Positions 16,037 to 24,975 of a stretch of DNA of 64,000 nt are shown here, one piece after another (the first letter of the stretch is position 1; each line of letters opens with the position of its first letter). Under the pieces are notes generated by a model. The model made no database searches, was not told the DNA's origin, and worked only from the letters and a program-made list of their open reading frames with translations. Source of the DNA: Gammaproteobacteria bacterium. GTDB taxonomy: Bacteria; Gemmatimonadota; Gemmatimonadetes; Longimicrobiales; Gaopeijiaceae. Where the stretch lies: positions 1 to 64,000 of the forward strand of contig JAPPHB010000056.1 in the NCBI GenBank assembly GCA_028821195.1, in the 5' to 3' direction. The position numbers and the translations under genes were made by a program.

Positions 16037-17230
16037 ATGGGTCAGGAAACCACGGCACTCATTACCGACCCGATGGGGGTATTCGCCTTCCTGGCCGCCA
16101 TCGTGGCTCTGGTCTTCTGGGTCTCGGAGCTGCCGCGCTTCCGCAAGGTGTTCGAGGTCATTCCGCCGGTCATCTACGTCTACTTCCTGCCTATGCTGAC
16201 CACGACCGCCGGGATCACGCCCGCCGAATCCCCACTCTATGGCTGGACCGTGCCCTACCTGCTCCTGTTCGCGCTCCTGCTGCTGATGGTCTCGGTGGAC
16301 CTGGGCAGCGTCTTGAAGCTCGGAGGGACGGCGCTCTTCATGGTCGCGGCCGGCACGGTTGGCATCATCATCGGGGGCCCGATCTCGCTCATGATCTTCA
16401 GGGACATGCTGCCCCCGGACGCGTGGACCGGCTTCGCGGCGCTCTCCGGAAGCTGGATCGGGGGGACGGCCAACATGGTGGCCATCGCCGAGAGCGTGGG
16501 GACGTCGCCCGACGCCATGGGGCCGGCGATCGTGGTCGACACCGTGGTGGGATACGGCTGGATGGGGGTGCTGATCGCGATGGTCGGGCTGCAGGGCCGC
16601 TTCGACGAGCGCACGCGCGCCCGCACCGGCGCCATCGAGGAGACCAACCGGCGCCTGGAGGCCATCAACCGGGAACGGCGCCCGATGTCGCTGCGCCACG
16701 CGGTGGTCATGATCGGGTTCGGGATGGCGTGCGCGGTGGGCGCCCGGGAGCTCGGCGCGATGCTCCCGGCCGTCGGCGATCCCACCATCATCAGCGGCAC
16801 CACCTGGGCGATCCTGATCGTCGTGACCGGCGGGCTGATCCTGTCGTTCACGCGGCTGAGGGAGCTCGAGACCGTGGGGGCGTCACATCTGGGCTACACG
16901 GCGCTCTACCTGCTGCTGGCGGGGATCGGGGCCCAGGCCGACCTGAGGGCGGTGCTCGACACTCCTGTCTACCTCGCGGCGGGAGCCGTCTGGATCGTGA
17001 TTCACCTGGTTGTCCTGCTGATCGCTGCCCGCATCGTGCGCGCGCCATTGTTCTTCGTGGCCACCGGAAGCATGGCCAACGTCGGGGGGGCGGCGTCCGC
17101 GCCGGTGGTCGCGGGGGTGTATCACCGGGCCATGGCCCCGATCGGGCTGCTCATGGCCGTCGCGGGCTACATCCTGGGGATCTACGGGGCGCTCGCGTGC
17201 GCGTGGCTGCTGGGTCAGGTAGGGGGTTGA
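16037..17230 (+). CDS. DUF819 family membrane transporter
   Basis: A 397-residue membrane protein with about ten to twelve hydrophobic helices and a cytosolic charged loop near residues 190-225 (RFDERTRARTG to RERRPMS). Conserved DUF819 elements are visible: the paired glycine-rich motif GSWIGGTANMVAIAES in the first half and GSMANVGGAASAPVVAGVY in the second, reflecting an inverted-repeat fold. Family members such as YjcL are thought to be carboxylate or ion transporters, but substrates are largely unknown. The start ATG at 16037 has GGGAG about 9 bases upstream. A Sel1 protein gene follows at once and may be co-transcribed. Confidence 0.85.
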   Translation: MGQETTALITDPMGVFAFLAAIVALVFWVSELPRFRKVFEVIPPVIYVYFLPMLTTTAGITPAESPLYGWTVPYLLLFALLLLMVSVDLGSVLKLGGTALFMVAAGTVGIIIGGPISLMIFRDMLPPDAWTGFAALSGSWIGGTANMVAIAESVGTSPDAMGPAIVVDTVVGYGWMGVLIAMVGLQGRFDERTRARTGAIEETNRRLEAINRERRPMSLRHAVVMIGFGMACAVGARELGAMLPAVGDPTIISGTTWAILIVVTGGLILSFTRLRELETVGASHLGYTALYLLLAGIGAQADLRAVLDTPVYLAAGAVWIVIHLVVLLIAARIVRAPLFFVATGSMANVGGAASAPVVAGVYHRAMAPIGLLMAVAGYILGIYGALACAWLLGQVGG

Positions 17231-17331
17231 GGATCGCGGGGCGGCACGCCGGACGTGCGCCTGAGGCGGTCGCGGCCCGGAGGTCGGCGGGCCGGGTTGG
17301 CACACTCCGGCCGCCCGAGCGCTCCCTCGGC

Positions 17332-17982
17332 ATGTGCCTGTTGCTCCTCGCCGCCGCCTGCTCCCCTGCCCCGGCCGACCCTGACCCCGCGCTGGTCGAG
17401 GCCATCGACTGGTATACCGGGGTAGCGGGAACCGTAGACGACGCTCGCGCCCGCGAATTGTTCGAGCAGGCGGTCGACCGCGAGGGCGTGCTCTCCATGA
17501 TGTGGCTTGCACGCGTCCATTCCACCGGGCGGATGGGTTTCCCCCGCGACCAGGAACGGGCGCGCTCGATCGCCGCAGGGGTCATCGCCGACGTGGAGCG
17601 CGCGGCAGAGGCAGGCGTGCTGGAGGCGGTCTTCCTGATGGGCACCGCCTTCGACGAGGGGCTGGGCAAGCCGGTCGATCCGGCGCAGGCCGCAGCCTGG
17701 CACCGCCGGGCCGGCGAGCGGGGGCACGTGCTGGGAGCGCACAACCTGGGGAATCAGTACGCGGCCGGGCGGGGTGTGGAGGAAGACCATGCGCTCGCGG
17801 CGGAATGGTGGCTGCGAGCCGCCGAGCGGGGAGACGCGATCACCCAGCTCCGGCTCGGCGAGGCCTACGAGGCCGGCCGGGGCGTGCCACTCGACCTGGC
17901 TCGGGCCCGGGAGTGGTATGGGCGGGCGGCCGCAGCGGGCAACGCGCAGGCGCGGGAGGCGCTGGAGCGGCTGGGGGGATAG
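17332..17982 (+). CDS. Sel1-repeat lipoprotein
   Basis: About 216 residues with four to five Sel1-like (TPR-related) repeats: ARELFEQAVDREGV, HRRAGERGHVLGAHNLGNQY, WWLRAAERGDAITQLRLGEA and WYGRAAAAGNAQAREAL. Such repeats make solenoids that bind other proteins. A lipobox (LLLLAAAC) is present. The start is uncertain: the ATG at 17332 sits only a few residues before the lipobox and gives almost no charged n-region. A TTG at 17227, overlapping the stop of the DUF819 gene (TTGA) behind a G-rich ribosome site, is also in frame and would add an Arg-rich n-region. Co-transcription with the transporter is likely. Confidence 0.75.
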   Translation: MCLLLLAAACSPAPADPDPALVEAIDWYTGVAGTVDDARARELFEQAVDREGVLSMMWLARVHSTGRMGFPRDQERARSIAAGVIADVERAAEAGVLEAVFLMGTAFDEGLGKPVDPAQAAAWHRRAGERGHVLGAHNLGNQYAAGRGVEEDHALAAEWWLRAAERGDAITQLRLGEAYEAGRGVPLDLARAREWYGRAAAAGNAQAREALERLGG

Positions 17983-18094
17983 GGGCGTATGCCTTTACAT
18001 CCGGGAAGGGGCAATCACGAGATATAACCCCTCTGTGTGGCGCGCCGCCCACCGATCGCGACGCGTGGAGAGCATGCGGGTCCGGTACAGGACG

Positions 18095-19105
18095 CTAGCC
18101 GTCTCGGCCGTACCGGTCAAAGAACGCGTCCGTTCCGGCGGGCAGGAAGAGATTGTCCGAAATCGCAGCGATCTCTTCGGCCTCCTTCCACGCCTGTTCA
18201 AGGATCCACAGTTCCCCTTGGAGGGCCCGGCGTTCCCGCTCTTCGTGAAGCGCCATCTCCAGCGCGAGCGTTGTGTGCTTCTCCAGTGCGCTCAACTGCA
18301 CTCCGGCGGGTGAATATCGATACTGTAGAAGGTGGGCGAGGCTTCGAACGATTCTATCCGGCTGCCCGGCGCGTTCGATCTTTGTCACGGCAGCCTGCAC
18401 CGTTTTCCGGGAACCCCCGTCGGCATTGACCCGCGGCAGGATGGCATGGAGTACCCGGACGGCGTCCTTGCCTTCGAACCTCTCCTACTTTCCGCCAACA
18501 AGCCCCTTGGCCTTCACTTCAACACTGAAGTCGGATTCGCCCCCCGACGGACGCAGGCGAGCCCAAAGAGCGCGGAAGCGGTTCATCCACCGAAGTCGCC
18601 CGTCCTCCGGGCGAAAGAAGACCGACGGGCGGAACATGTTCCATCCGTTGATCGATTGGTAGATGAACCCCCCGAGGCCGATGCCCCCCAGCCCCGCCAG
18701 CGCTCCTCCCAGTACCATGCCGCCGGCTCCCGCAAGGACCGCCGCGGTTCCAAGTGCCACGGCGCGCCGACGCCTCCGCCCGAACTGGTCCCCATACCGC
18801 CAAGCCGCAAACTCCGGCCGCAACGGCTTTCCGATCCGAACCAGTTCCAGCCCTTCCGGATGCCGCGCCAGCCCGATGTTCTCGGTAGAAGTGCGGATCC
18901 TCGTGGCGCGAAAGAGCTTCTCGCACGTTTCCAGCGCCTCCCATCGCTCTTCCAGCGGAGTGAGGTTCCAGCGCTCGCAGCGGCGACACACAACCCATAG
19001 CCTTCCCCTCGCCGCGTCGAAGGCAAGGCGGCGACCGACGGGGAACTCCTCGACGACCTTGTTCGTCCGGAGCGACTTGTTGCAGTACATGCAGGTCGTG
19101 TACAC
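18095..19105 (-). pseudogene. paralogue of the CxxC membrane protein, split by an in-frame TAG
   Basis: The same protein type as at 7516-8562: N-terminus with TTCMYC and VVCRRC, then RWNLTPLEERWEALETCE, EFAAWRYGDQFGRRRRR and a Gly-rich membrane segment. After 206 codons a TAG (18485-18487) stops it. The very same frame continues without a shift for a further 130 codons that match the paralogue (HAILPRVNADGGSRKTVQ; ALHEERERRALQGELWILE). So a single nonsense codon separates an intact pair of halves: 336 sense codons in all against 348. It could be a fresh pseudogene, a sequencing error, or a split gene with a second start at GTG 18398-18400. Confidence 0.75.
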
Positions 19106-19205
19106 GGCGTTCGCGAACGATTGGATTCAGAGGAGCAACTCGGCAGGTATCATATTTGCCCATCGCATTCTGCAACGGCAACGGTCCCACACACTCGAAG
19201 GTTGA

Positions 19206-19232
19206 CAAAATGACGGCTCTCTCGTCATTTTG
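19206..19232. promoter_or_regulatory. perfect inverted repeat before the DUF4143 ATPase gene
   Basis: CAAAATGACG and CGTCATTTTG form a perfect 10-bp inverted repeat around a 7-base spacer, ending 9 bp before the ATG of the ATPase gene. A consensus -35 box TTGACA (19202-19207) overlaps the left arm, so a bound protein would block the promoter. It may equally form a hairpin at the very 5' end of the transcript. Likely an autoregulatory operator. Confidence 0.55.
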
Positions 19233-19241
19233 CCCGCCAAT

Positions 19242-20411
19242 ATGACGACTCTGCCGCGATTTCTCGCCGCACCGCGCGGGAGCTTCTTCCTCTTCGGCCC
19301 ACGCGGAACCGGCAAGACGACCTGGCTGCGCGCACAGTTTCCAGACGCGCTCGTGGTAGATCTCCTGCGCGCCGAGGAGTTCCGCCGATTCGCGGCTCGC
19401 CCGGAGCGACTGCGTGAACTGGTCCGCGCCGTCCCACCCGGCGGAGATATCGTGGTGGACGAGATCCAGCGCGTCCCCGAACTCCTGAACGTGGTGCACG
19501 AACTCATGGAGAGCGGAAAACGGTGGCGGTTCGTCCTGACCGGCTCCAGCGCACGGACGCTACGCCGGGGAGGAGTCAACCTTCTCGCTGGACGCGCGAT
19601 CCTGCGGACGATGCACCCCTTCATGGCGGGGGAACTCGGGGCCGGCTTCAACCTGAGAGCCGCTCTGTCGCTGGGAACCGTGCCCACCGTCCTCTCCTCC
19701 GGCGATCCCGCAGGCGCGTTGTCCGCCTACGCATCTCTCTACGTGGAGCAGGAAGTGCGTGCCGAGGGGCTGACTCGAGACGTGGGCAGCTTCTCGCGGT
19801 TCCTCGAAGCCATCGCGTTCTCCCACGCGGCGACGCTCAACGTCAGCGAAGTTGCACGCGAATGCGCGACGAGCCGGTCCACCGTGTCGGGCTATGTCGA
19901 GTTGGTCGAAGACCTGCTGCTGGCGTTCCGCCTTCCCGTCTTTACCCGGCGCGCCAAGCGACGCCTCGTGGCGCACCCGCGCTTCTTCTACTTCGACTGC
20001 GGGGTCTTCCGCAGCCTGCGTCCCTCGGGTCCGCTCGACCGGCCCGAAGAGGTCGCCGGCCCCGCCCTCGAGGGACTCGTCGCACAACACCTGCGCGCAT
20101 GGCTGGCCTACTCGGAAACGGACGGAGGGCTCTACTACTGGCGCACCCGGGCGGGGGCCGAGGTCGATTTCGTCCTCTATGGAGCCACTGGCATCTGGGG
20201 CATCGACGTCATGAATGCCGACCGTATCCGTCCCGCCGATCTCCGGGGGCTGAGTGCCTTCGGCGACGAGTACCCCGAGGCCCGGCGGCTCCTGCTCTAC
20301 CGCGGCGACCGCAGGCTGGTCAGAAACCGTGTGCTCTGTCTGCCTGTCAGTGAGTTTCTGGCGAAGCTGGATCCAGCCAGGGAACTGGAGGCTGTCGTCG
20401 CGTCAGCATAG
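19242..20411 (+). CDS. AAA-type ATPase with DUF4143 domain
   Basis: About 389 residues. An N-terminal AAA ATPase domain has Walker A (FGPRGTGKTTWL) and Walker B (DIVVDEIQRVPE), plus the sensor FVLTGSSARTLRRGGVNLLAGR typical of this family. The C-terminal DUF4143 part resembles a PD-(D/E)xK nuclease-like fold (YYWRTRAGAEVDFVLYG). These proteins are common accessory genes of unsettled role, sometimes linked to toxin-antitoxin-like behaviour. The ATG at 19242 is used; a TTG 12 bases earlier lies inside the inverted repeat. The gene converges with the VapC gene and overlaps its 3' end by 9 bp. Confidence 0.88.
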   Translation: MTTLPRFLAAPRGSFFLFGPRGTGKTTWLRAQFPDALVVDLLRAEEFRRFAARPERLRELVRAVPPGGDIVVDEIQRVPELLNVVHELMESGKRWRFVLTGSSARTLRRGGVNLLAGRAILRTMHPFMAGELGAGFNLRAALSLGTVPTVLSSGDPAGALSAYASLYVEQEVRAEGLTRDVGSFSRFLEAIAFSHAATLNVSEVARECATSRSTVSGYVELVEDLLLAFRLPVFTRRAKRRLVAHPRFFYFDCGVFRSLRPSGPLDRPEEVAGPALEGLVAQHLRAWLAYSETDGGLYYWRTRAGAEVDFVLYGATGIWGIDVMNADRIRPADLRGLSAFGDEYPEARRLLLYRGDRRLVRNRVLCLPVSEFLAKLDPARELEAVVASA

Positions 20412-20819
20412 GTCCCGGGGCCAGATAGCCGGCTGGCCCTTCAGGTTGACGGGTCCGAAGTCGCGCAGATCCAGGGTCGCGATCGCCTCCGCTTCCAGCC
20501 GCTCCGCTACCGCCATGACGACCCCGTCGACCAGCCCGAGCGAGAGGTCACCGTAGGCGCGGCCGAGCTCCAGCGCCCTACGCACGTCGGCCCACGCACC
20601 CCATTCGACGGCGAAGCACCTCTCCTCCAGGTCGGCCTGGAATGCCCTGTGCACGGCCGCGCCGAGTGTCCGGGGAATCAGGTAGTCCAACTCGGGGAGA
20701 ATCGCCCACGGCAACACCCATCGGTCACCACAGGCGTGGAACACCTCCGCCAAAGCTCCGTGGGAACGACTGCGCCGATCGAGAAGTCCCAGCAGGGCAC
20801 TCGTGTCGGCCACGATCAC
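20403..20819 (-). CDS. vapC: VapC-type PIN-domain ribonuclease toxin
   Basis: A 138-residue PIN-domain protein with the acidic metal site visible: Asp in MIVADTSALLGLLD, Glu in ILPELDYL, Asp pair in GDLSLGLVDGVVMAVAE and Asp in IATLDLRDFG. RNA-cleaving toxin of a VapBC pair. The start ATG overlaps the antitoxin stop by 4 bp (ATGA). Its sequence is only distantly like the PIN protein at 560-982, so the two modules are not recent duplicates. It converges on the DUF4143 ATPase gene. Confidence 0.87.
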   Translation of the reverse strand: MIVADTSALLGLLDRRSRSHGALAEVFHACGDRWVLPWAILPELDYLIPRTLGAAVHRAFQADLEERCFAVEWGAWADVRRALELGRAYGDLSLGLVDGVVMAVAERLEAEAIATLDLRDFGPVNLKGQPAIWPRDLC

Positions 20820-21130
20820 GGGGCCGGATCCCAGGACTCAGGGTCCGGCCGGTGCTCTGCGGCCGGAGCGGCCCCGCTGTGCTCCGCGTCCGCGAGACCC
20901 TCTGCACCGAAGCCGTCCATCATGTCCTCGTACCGCTCGGCCAGGTCGGCAACGCCGCTGTCTCCCATGCCGATGGACCGTGGCCATCGACGCTCGGTTG
21001 CCCGAGCCGCGTACTCGGCCACCGCCTCGCGAACCAGTTCCGCCGCCGAACGCTTCTGATCGGCCGCCAGCGACTTGAGCGTGCGGTAGTCGGCGGCATT
21101 CAGGTACACGGTGGTCTTGATCGTCTTCAT
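20816..21130 (-). CDS. VapB-like ribbon-helix-helix antitoxin
   Basis: About 104 residues. The N-terminal 45 residues fit a ribbon-helix-helix DNA-binding domain (KTTVYLNAADYRTLKSLA, then AAELVREAVAEYAAR). The acidic C-terminus would neutralise the toxin. The ATG at 21128-21130 is chosen because the fold starts there; a longer frame would run through the palindromic operator. A -35-like TTGACC (21180-21185) lies inside the end of nurA, and a TATATA -10 candidate lies in the palindrome at 21142-21158, so the pair seems to have its own promoter independent of the repair genes. Confidence 0.78.
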   Translation of the reverse strand: MKTIKTTVYLNAADYRTLKSLAADQKRSAAELVREAVAEYAARATERRWPRSIGMGDSGVADLAERYEDMMDGFGAEGLADAEHSGAAPAAEHRPDPESWDPAP

Positions 21131-21141
21131 GAAATGTATGG

Positions 21142-21158
21142 TATATGGTAACCATATA
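21142..21158. promoter_or_regulatory. palindromic operator candidate of vapBC-2
   Basis: TATATGGTAACCATATA is a perfect palindrome with 8-bp arms and one central base, 11 bp before the antitoxin start. It overlaps the likely -10 region, so binding of the antitoxin would shut the promoter. Same 8 + 1 + 8 geometry as the site at 282-298. Confidence 0.65.
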
Positions 21159-21181
21159 TATGGCAATTGCGGCGGCCGGGG

Positions 21182-22198
21182 TCAATCAGTCGGCCGGTAC
21201 TTCGCAGCCGCCTGATGGAGCGCCCGGAACACGACTCCGCGATCCCCGAGCCTGTGGTGAAGTTCACGCTCCAGCCCGGCGATCGGGTAGAGGTTCTGGG
21301 GCGCCCGGTCGTCCTTGTGGGGCTCGGAGGCGAAGCGCGGCAACACCGCCGCCGTCGCGTCCGCGATCCTCCGAACCTGCTCCACCTCCGTCTCCGGCCA
21401 AGCCTCGCAGCGGACGATGCCCGCCCAGGGGTGCCCGCGCGCTTCCGTGAGGCGCAGATACCACGAGTATCGCGTCCACTTCGTCTGAATAAGGAACAGG
21501 GGAGTCCGCTCCCGGGCGGCGAGCCGCGCCACCACCGCGCGCGCAGCCCCGGTCAGGTACTGGACGCGGTGGGTCTTCACGTAGCCGATGGCCCCCGGGA
21601 TGCGCTGACCGCCGCGCAGGGGACCGTCCATCAGCATCAGGGCACCGGGATGAAGAGGGGGATGGGCGCCGTTGGAATCCGAGCCGAGGCCGACGCGCGC
21701 CGAACGGCCACGCGATCGCGTGGCGCCCCACCCGCCCGCAACCTTGACCTCCAGTTGGCCCATGCGCTCCTGCAGGCCGTTCACCAGTTGCTGGATGTCG
21801 TCTTCGGCCACGGGGCAAGCGGTGAAGGTCCCCACCCGGGTCACCAGATCCGGCACCCCGGCCCGTCCGAAGAACCCGCGGCGCACCTCGGCCGCCACGA
21901 TCTCGGCCTTGCGACCGCAGCGCACCATCCCGGCAGCGTACGAGGCGCAGATGCCGAGACTCGGGTCACCCGCGGCGCTCATCCAGACGCGCGCCTCCAT
22001 TCGGCGCACGCCGTCGATAAAGTAGACCCTCGCGGGGACGGCCGCGGCTTCTTCGGAAGGGAGCGGGCGCCATTCGCCCTCGGGAAGTTCCACGCCGGCG
22101 TCCACCTGCTCGGCCGGGATCTCCTCCCGCTCCATCTCGACCGGAGAGCCGTACTCCGGGGACCAGCCTTCGATGGCGAGGGTGTCGAAGCGCTTCAC
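21182..22198 (-). CDS. nurA: NurA-like 5'-3' nuclease
   Basis: A 338-residue protein fitting the NurA nuclease family, partner of the HerA translocase in DNA end resection. Asp-Gly motifs expected of the metal site are present (RVYFIDGVRRMEARVW near residue 60; LMLMDGPLRGG near residue 190), followed by GYVKTHRVQYL and a C-terminal strand-helix block (LFLIQTKWTRYSWYLRL). The identification leans on these motifs together with the location: its GTG start overlaps the sbcC stop by 4 bp (GTGA), and sbcD and herA lie just upstream in the same operon. Homology is weaker than for the other three genes. Confidence 0.72.
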   Translation of the reverse strand: MKRFDTLAIEGWSPEYGSPVEMEREEIPAEQVDAGVELPEGEWRPLPSEEAAAVPARVYFIDGVRRMEARVWMSAAGDPSLGICASYAAGMVRCGRKAEIVAAEVRRGFFGRAGVPDLVTRVGTFTACPVAEDDIQQLVNGLQERMGQLEVKVAGGWGATRSRGRSARVGLGSDSNGAHPPLHPGALMLMDGPLRGGQRIPGAIGYVKTHRVQYLTGAARAVVARLAARERTPLFLIQTKWTRYSWYLRLTEARGHPWAGIVRCEAWPETEVEQVRRIADATAAVLPRFASEPHKDDRAPQNLYPIAGLERELHHRLGDRGVVFRALHQAAAKYRPTD

Positions 22199-24975
22199 GT
22201 CTCGACCCGCTCCACCGAGGACGAGTTTCCCGCCTTCTTCACCCGGTACTGGACCGGAACCCGGTCGGCCAGCTCTGACACATGGGTGACGATGCCCACC
22301 ATGCGCTCGGTGCCGAGTTGCTCGATGGTGGCCGCGACGACATCCAGCGTCTCCGAGTCCAGCGTGCCGAAGCCCTCGTCGAGGAAGAGCGCTTCGAGCT
22401 TCGCGCTCCCGCGCGCCGCCAGTTCAGCCACCTGCTCCGCCAGCGAAAGAGCTAGCGCCAGCGAGGCGAGAAAGGTCTCGCCCCCGGACAGCGTTTTCGC
22501 CAGGCGCGGCTCGTCGGCGTTCCTGTGATCGATCACCAGGAATTCGTTCTTTCCGGAGAGATCCAGCGAGTACTGGCCGCTGGAGAGCTCTCGCAGCCGC
22601 GCCGTCGCCCCCTGGACCAGCCAGACCAGGATCTGATTCTGTAGCCAGGCGCCGAAGTGCTTGGCGTTCAGATGGTTGCCGAGGTCCCGAGCGACCAGCG
22701 AGCGCTGGTGCGCCTGTTTCCGCTGCTCCTCGACGCGCTCTCTCTCCCGGGCGGCTTCGCGAAGATGATCGAGACCCTTGCGGGCGGCTCCCAGCTCTTC
22801 CGCGCACTTCTTCGCGGGATCTTCTTCGGGTCCCAGGGGGAGGCCGTCGTGACCGCACCGTTCCCGGAGCCGGGCATCGAGGCCGTCCTTTCCCGAGGAG
22901 GCAGCCCTCCGCGCCGCGTCCGCCCGGGCCATCGCCTCCTGCGTTGCCCCGTACTTCCGGTCGGCCCATTCCGACAGCCTTGTCCAGGAGCCGGCCAGGT
23001 TACCCTCGACCGAAGCAGGCGGCTTCATCTCGGCTACGACATCGCGAACCGCGCGGTACTCCGACCACGCGGCATCCAGGCGCGCCTGCTCCCGCTCCAG
23101 CTCCTTCTTCGCGTGCTCGTGGGCCCGCCGCGCCGGCTCCTCTTCCACGCCCGCCCTCCGCAACGACTCGTCCGCCGAGCCGATAGCCTCCAGGAGGGCG
23201 GCGGTTTCCTCCGGGGTGGGAGCCTCTTGCAGGTCAGCTCTCAGGTTCGCCGCGAAGGCCTTCTGCTGCCTCAGCGTCGCGCTGGCGCTCTTCAGCCGGC
23301 CGTCCAACTCCGCTCGCTCCCCGGCCGCCTCCTCAACGCGGCGCGCCAAGCGCTCGACGCCGGCTTCGCTCGCTGCGATCTCGGCCATCAGCTCGGATAT
23401 CTCTTCGTCCGTGGGAGACCCGGACAAGGACTCTCGCAGGGATTCAGCCGACTGCACGCGGAGCTTCAGGGTGGTCTCACAGGCGGTCCGCGCCGACCTG
23501 CGGCGATCCCTTTCGGCACGGGCCTGGGCTGCTTCGTCTTTCGTCGCCTTCCTCCGCTCTCGAGCGGCGTCCAGGTCCTCGGGAACGTCGTGGTCGGGGA
23601 GATGGGCCACATTCCGGAGACAGACCGGGCACGGCCTGCCCTCCTCCAGGTGGTGAGCCATATCGGCCGCGCTGTGCGCTACGCGGAGCGCTTCAAACGC
23701 CCGCGCGGCGGCCTCCATCGCCCGATCGGCTTCGGATTTTCGGCCGTGCGCCGCGGTGTACGCCTGTTCGGCCAGCCCAAGGTCACGGCCTGCGCGCTCG
23801 ATGTCGTCCTCCGTGCTGGAGAGCTGCTTCCGTTTCTCGCGGACGCCCTCAAGCTGCGATTTCCCGGGGAGCCGCCCTCGCGCATCCCGGGCCTTCGAGA
23901 GCTCCGCTCGGGCCGACTTGTCATTCGCAACAGCTTCGGCAGCGGTCTCGGCCGCCGCATTCAGCTCGGTCCGGGTGCGATCGATCTCCGTGTCCAGGCG
24001 CCCCAGATCCGCCCTCTGTTTCACGACCTTGTCAACGGCTGCCCTCTCCGGCAGCGCGGCTCGCGTCGCCTGGGCGGCGCGCAAGCTCGCGGCTGCGGCT
24101 TCGCGGGCCTCGGAAGCCCGGCGGAGTTCCCGCTCGGCTTCCCTGTGCGTGGTCGCGAGTTCGGCCATGCTCTCCGGAACGCAGACTTCCGCCAGCAGCT
24201 CCACCTGCTCGGCGCCCTTCGACCACCGCTCGTCCGCGGCCTCGATCGCCGCAGTGAACTCCATCAGTTGGCCCGAAACGCCGTCGATGTGCTCTCGGAG
24301 TCCGTCCAGCGTCGCGACGCGGGTCTCGGCGTCGCGAACGGCGTCCGAGGTCGCGTGAGTCAGCGCGGATTCAAGCCGCCACTGAAGATTGGCGACCCGG
24401 TTTTCTTCTTCCTTCCACCGCCGGTTCGCCGCCTTGCGCAGCCTCTCGTACAGACCGAGCCCAAGCAATCGCTCGAGCAGCTGCTTGCGCTCGCCGGGTT
24501 TCGCCCGCAGGAAGGCGGCGAACTCGCCCTGCGGGAGCACGACGCACTTGGTGAAGTGGTCGAGGCCCAGCCCGATTACATCGTTCTGGACGCAGGCCGA
24601 GAGTTCGGACTCGGTCGCCGCCAGGGTCTTCGCCGGACCGCCGTTCGCGCTCTCCTCAAGGCGGGCTTCCTTCGTGGTGGCGCCGGAAGCGGTGCGCTGG
24701 ACGACCCGGACCGCCGAATAGGTCCTGCCCCGCGCCTCGAAGTCGAGGCGAACCCTCGCGCGGACCATGCCCTGGCTGATGACCGGGGCGATCAGGGTGC
24801 GGTTGTCGTAGCGTGGGACCGAGCCGTAAAGGGCGAAGATCATCGCGTCGATGAGGCTCGACTTGCCGGACCCCGTCGCTCCCCTGAAGACAAAAAGGTC
24901 GGTATCCTCGAAGCTCACCTCCGTCCGCTCGCGAAAGGAGGTGAAGCCCTCCAGCTCAAGCCGTAGCGGACGCAT
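22195..24975 (-). CDS. sbcC: SbcC/Rad50-type ATPase subunit of DNA repair exonuclease
   Basis: About 926 residues, an SMC-like ATPase that works with SbcD to open and trim DNA ends and hairpins. Walker A is FRGATGSGKSSLID. Long coiled coils flank a zinc hook CPVC at residues 449-452. The C-terminal head has the signature TLSGGETFLASLALAL and Walker B/D-loop ALFLDEGFGTLDSETLD. The start MRPLRLELEGF at 24973-24975 matches the family N-terminus and overlaps the end of sbcD by 20 bp; the longer frame extends further inside sbcD. Length is shorter than E. coli SbcC (about 1050) but within range. Confidence 0.93.
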   Translation of the reverse strand: MRPLRLELEGFTSFRERTEVSFEDTDLFVFRGATGSGKSSLIDAMIFALYGSVPRYDNRTLIAPVISQGMVRARVRLDFEARGRTYSAVRVVQRTASGATTKEARLEESANGGPAKTLAATESELSACVQNDVIGLGLDHFTKCVVLPQGEFAAFLRAKPGERKQLLERLLGLGLYERLRKAANRRWKEEENRVANLQWRLESALTHATSDAVRDAETRVATLDGLREHIDGVSGQLMEFTAAIEAADERWSKGAEQVELLAEVCVPESMAELATTHREAERELRRASEAREAAAASLRAAQATRAALPERAAVDKVVKQRADLGRLDTEIDRTRTELNAAAETAAEAVANDKSARAELSKARDARGRLPGKSQLEGVREKRKQLSSTEDDIERAGRDLGLAEQAYTAAHGRKSEADRAMEAAARAFEALRVAHSAADMAHHLEEGRPCPVCLRNVAHLPDHDVPEDLDAARERRKATKDEAAQARAERDRRRSARTACETTLKLRVQSAESLRESLSGSPTDEEISELMAEIAASEAGVERLARRVEEAAGERAELDGRLKSASATLRQQKAFAANLRADLQEAPTPEETAALLEAIGSADESLRRAGVEEEPARRAHEHAKKELEREQARLDAAWSEYRAVRDVVAEMKPPASVEGNLAGSWTRLSEWADRKYGATQEAMARADAARRAASSGKDGLDARLRERCGHDGLPLGPEEDPAKKCAEELGAARKGLDHLREAARERERVEEQRKQAHQRSLVARDLGNHLNAKHFGAWLQNQILVWLVQGATARLRELSSGQYSLDLSGKNEFLVIDHRNADEPRLAKTLSGGETFLASLALALSLAEQVAELAARGSAKLEALFLDEGFGTLDSETLDVVAATIEQLGTERMVGIVTHVSELADRVPVQYRVKKAGNSSSVERVET

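Noticed and set aside
15617-16699. 360-codon minus-strand frame across the LuxR/DUF819 gap
   Set aside because: It continues antisense through the transporter gene and is rich in Arg/His/Gln/Asp typical of shadows.
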